From positions 3,145,001-3,209,000 of the forward strand of contig NZ_CP020472.1 of assembly GCF_002075795.1 (NCBI RefSeq): a DNA stretch of 64,000 bases, read 5' to 3'. Below the pieces are notes generated by a model. It searched no databases. It saw only the letters and a list, made by a program, of their open reading frames with translations, and was not told the DNA's origin. This DNA is from Shewanella japonica. Its GTDB lineage: Bacteria; Pseudomonadota; Gammaproteobacteria; Enterobacterales; Shewanellaceae. This document shows, one piece after another, positions 63,898 through 64,000 of this stretch; the stretch's first letter is position 1, and each line of letters starts with the position of its first letter. Position numbers and translations under genes: made by a program.

Positions 63898-64000
63898 TAA
63901 GCATCGTGTACTGCATAATGAATAATTCGCTTACAAGCTTCGTTTGAACCTATATGCTCTTGCCTCATGGAATCCAACATTTCTTTGACCAAAAATACTT
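63897..64000 (-). CDS. C-terminal end of a cassette gene (runs off right edge)
   Basis: On the minus strand a frame open from the right edge ends with KRIIHYAVHDA and TAG, the stop lying at the beginning of attC V as in other cassettes. Only about 34 residues are visible, so the product cannot be named. Confidence 0.6.
   Translation of the reverse strand, partial: VFLVKEMLDSMRQEHIGSNEACKRIIHYAVHDA

Larger units (their letters stand above)
49909..64000 (-). mobile_element. Distal part of a chromosomal integron (cassette array)
   Basis: Twenty-one complete gene cassettes and one partial cassette, all on the minus strand. Each is a single gene followed by an attC of about 100 bp with RYYYAAC-type start (stop codons often inside it) and a GTTAGG/GTTATG core end. 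The direction places attI and the integrase gene to the right of the window. The left end is marked by a decayed attC at about 49909-50001. Confidence 0.95.

Noticed and set aside
49909..64000. Considered a genomic island or prophage remnant
   Set aside because: No phage structural, integrase or lysis genes are seen; the regular one-gene-plus-attC pattern fits integron cassettes fully.

Overview
The window looks like chromosomal DNA from a marine gammaproteobacterium of the Shewanella/Alteromonadales type. The evidence is moderate A+T content, a uvrY-uvrC-pgsA-tRNA(Gly)-tRNA(Cys)-tRNA(Leu) block in the order known from E. coli and relatives, hrpA, tamA-tamB, rplY and a ycbB-ycbK pair. The genus is inferred from gene content and not proven.

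Layout. 1-23 kb is mostly core genome: hrpA, a CBS-domain protein, a DUF4397-type lipoprotein, a LysR regulator divergent from an MFS exporter, a short-chain dehydrogenase, isoaspartyl peptidase, tamA-tamB, rplY, an L,D-transpeptidase/YcbK pair and an HU-like protein. 23-25.1 kb and 30.4-31.7 kb hold two tRNA-Leu(UAA) genes with identical sequence. Each is followed in the direction of transcription by a tandem array in which a decayed 3' half of the tRNA alternates with a terminator hairpin. The first array is split by an intact IS3-family element. Between the arrays lie a uracil-DNA glycosylase-like gene, a leucine-rich-repeat protein kinase, yqfB, a GDSL esterase and a TetR/oxidoreductase pair with a perfect operator palindrome.

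31.8-35.9 kb carries pgsA, uvrC, uvrY and a SYLF-type lipoprotein. 36-45.4 kb is a signalling cluster on the minus strand: AI-2E family permease, ion channel, REC-REC-histidine kinase, a 1566-residue hybrid kinase with Hpt domain, and a REC-HD-GYP phosphodiesterase. 45.7-49.8 kb has an AraC regulator, an efflux pair (DUF2955 permease plus HlyD adaptor) and an ACT-domain protein.

From about 49.9 kb to the right edge the window is the distal part of a large chromosomal integron. Twenty-one complete cassettes and one partial cassette, all on the minus strand, are separated by attC sites of about 100 bp. The integrase and attI must lie to the right, outside the window. Cassette products include a YciI-like protein, a trypsin-like protease, two OafA-type acyltransferases, a flavodoxin, a BRCT protein, an MreB fragment protein, a TonB C-terminal protein, a DUF2059 protein and many unknowns. 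An IS110-family element sits inside one attC and a remnant of the same element sits at the same position of another.

The most interesting signals are the tRNA-Leu half/terminator arrays, the cassette-borne MreB-like protein without its nucleotide-binding parts, and the attC-targeting IS110 element whose leader contains the attC core octamer.
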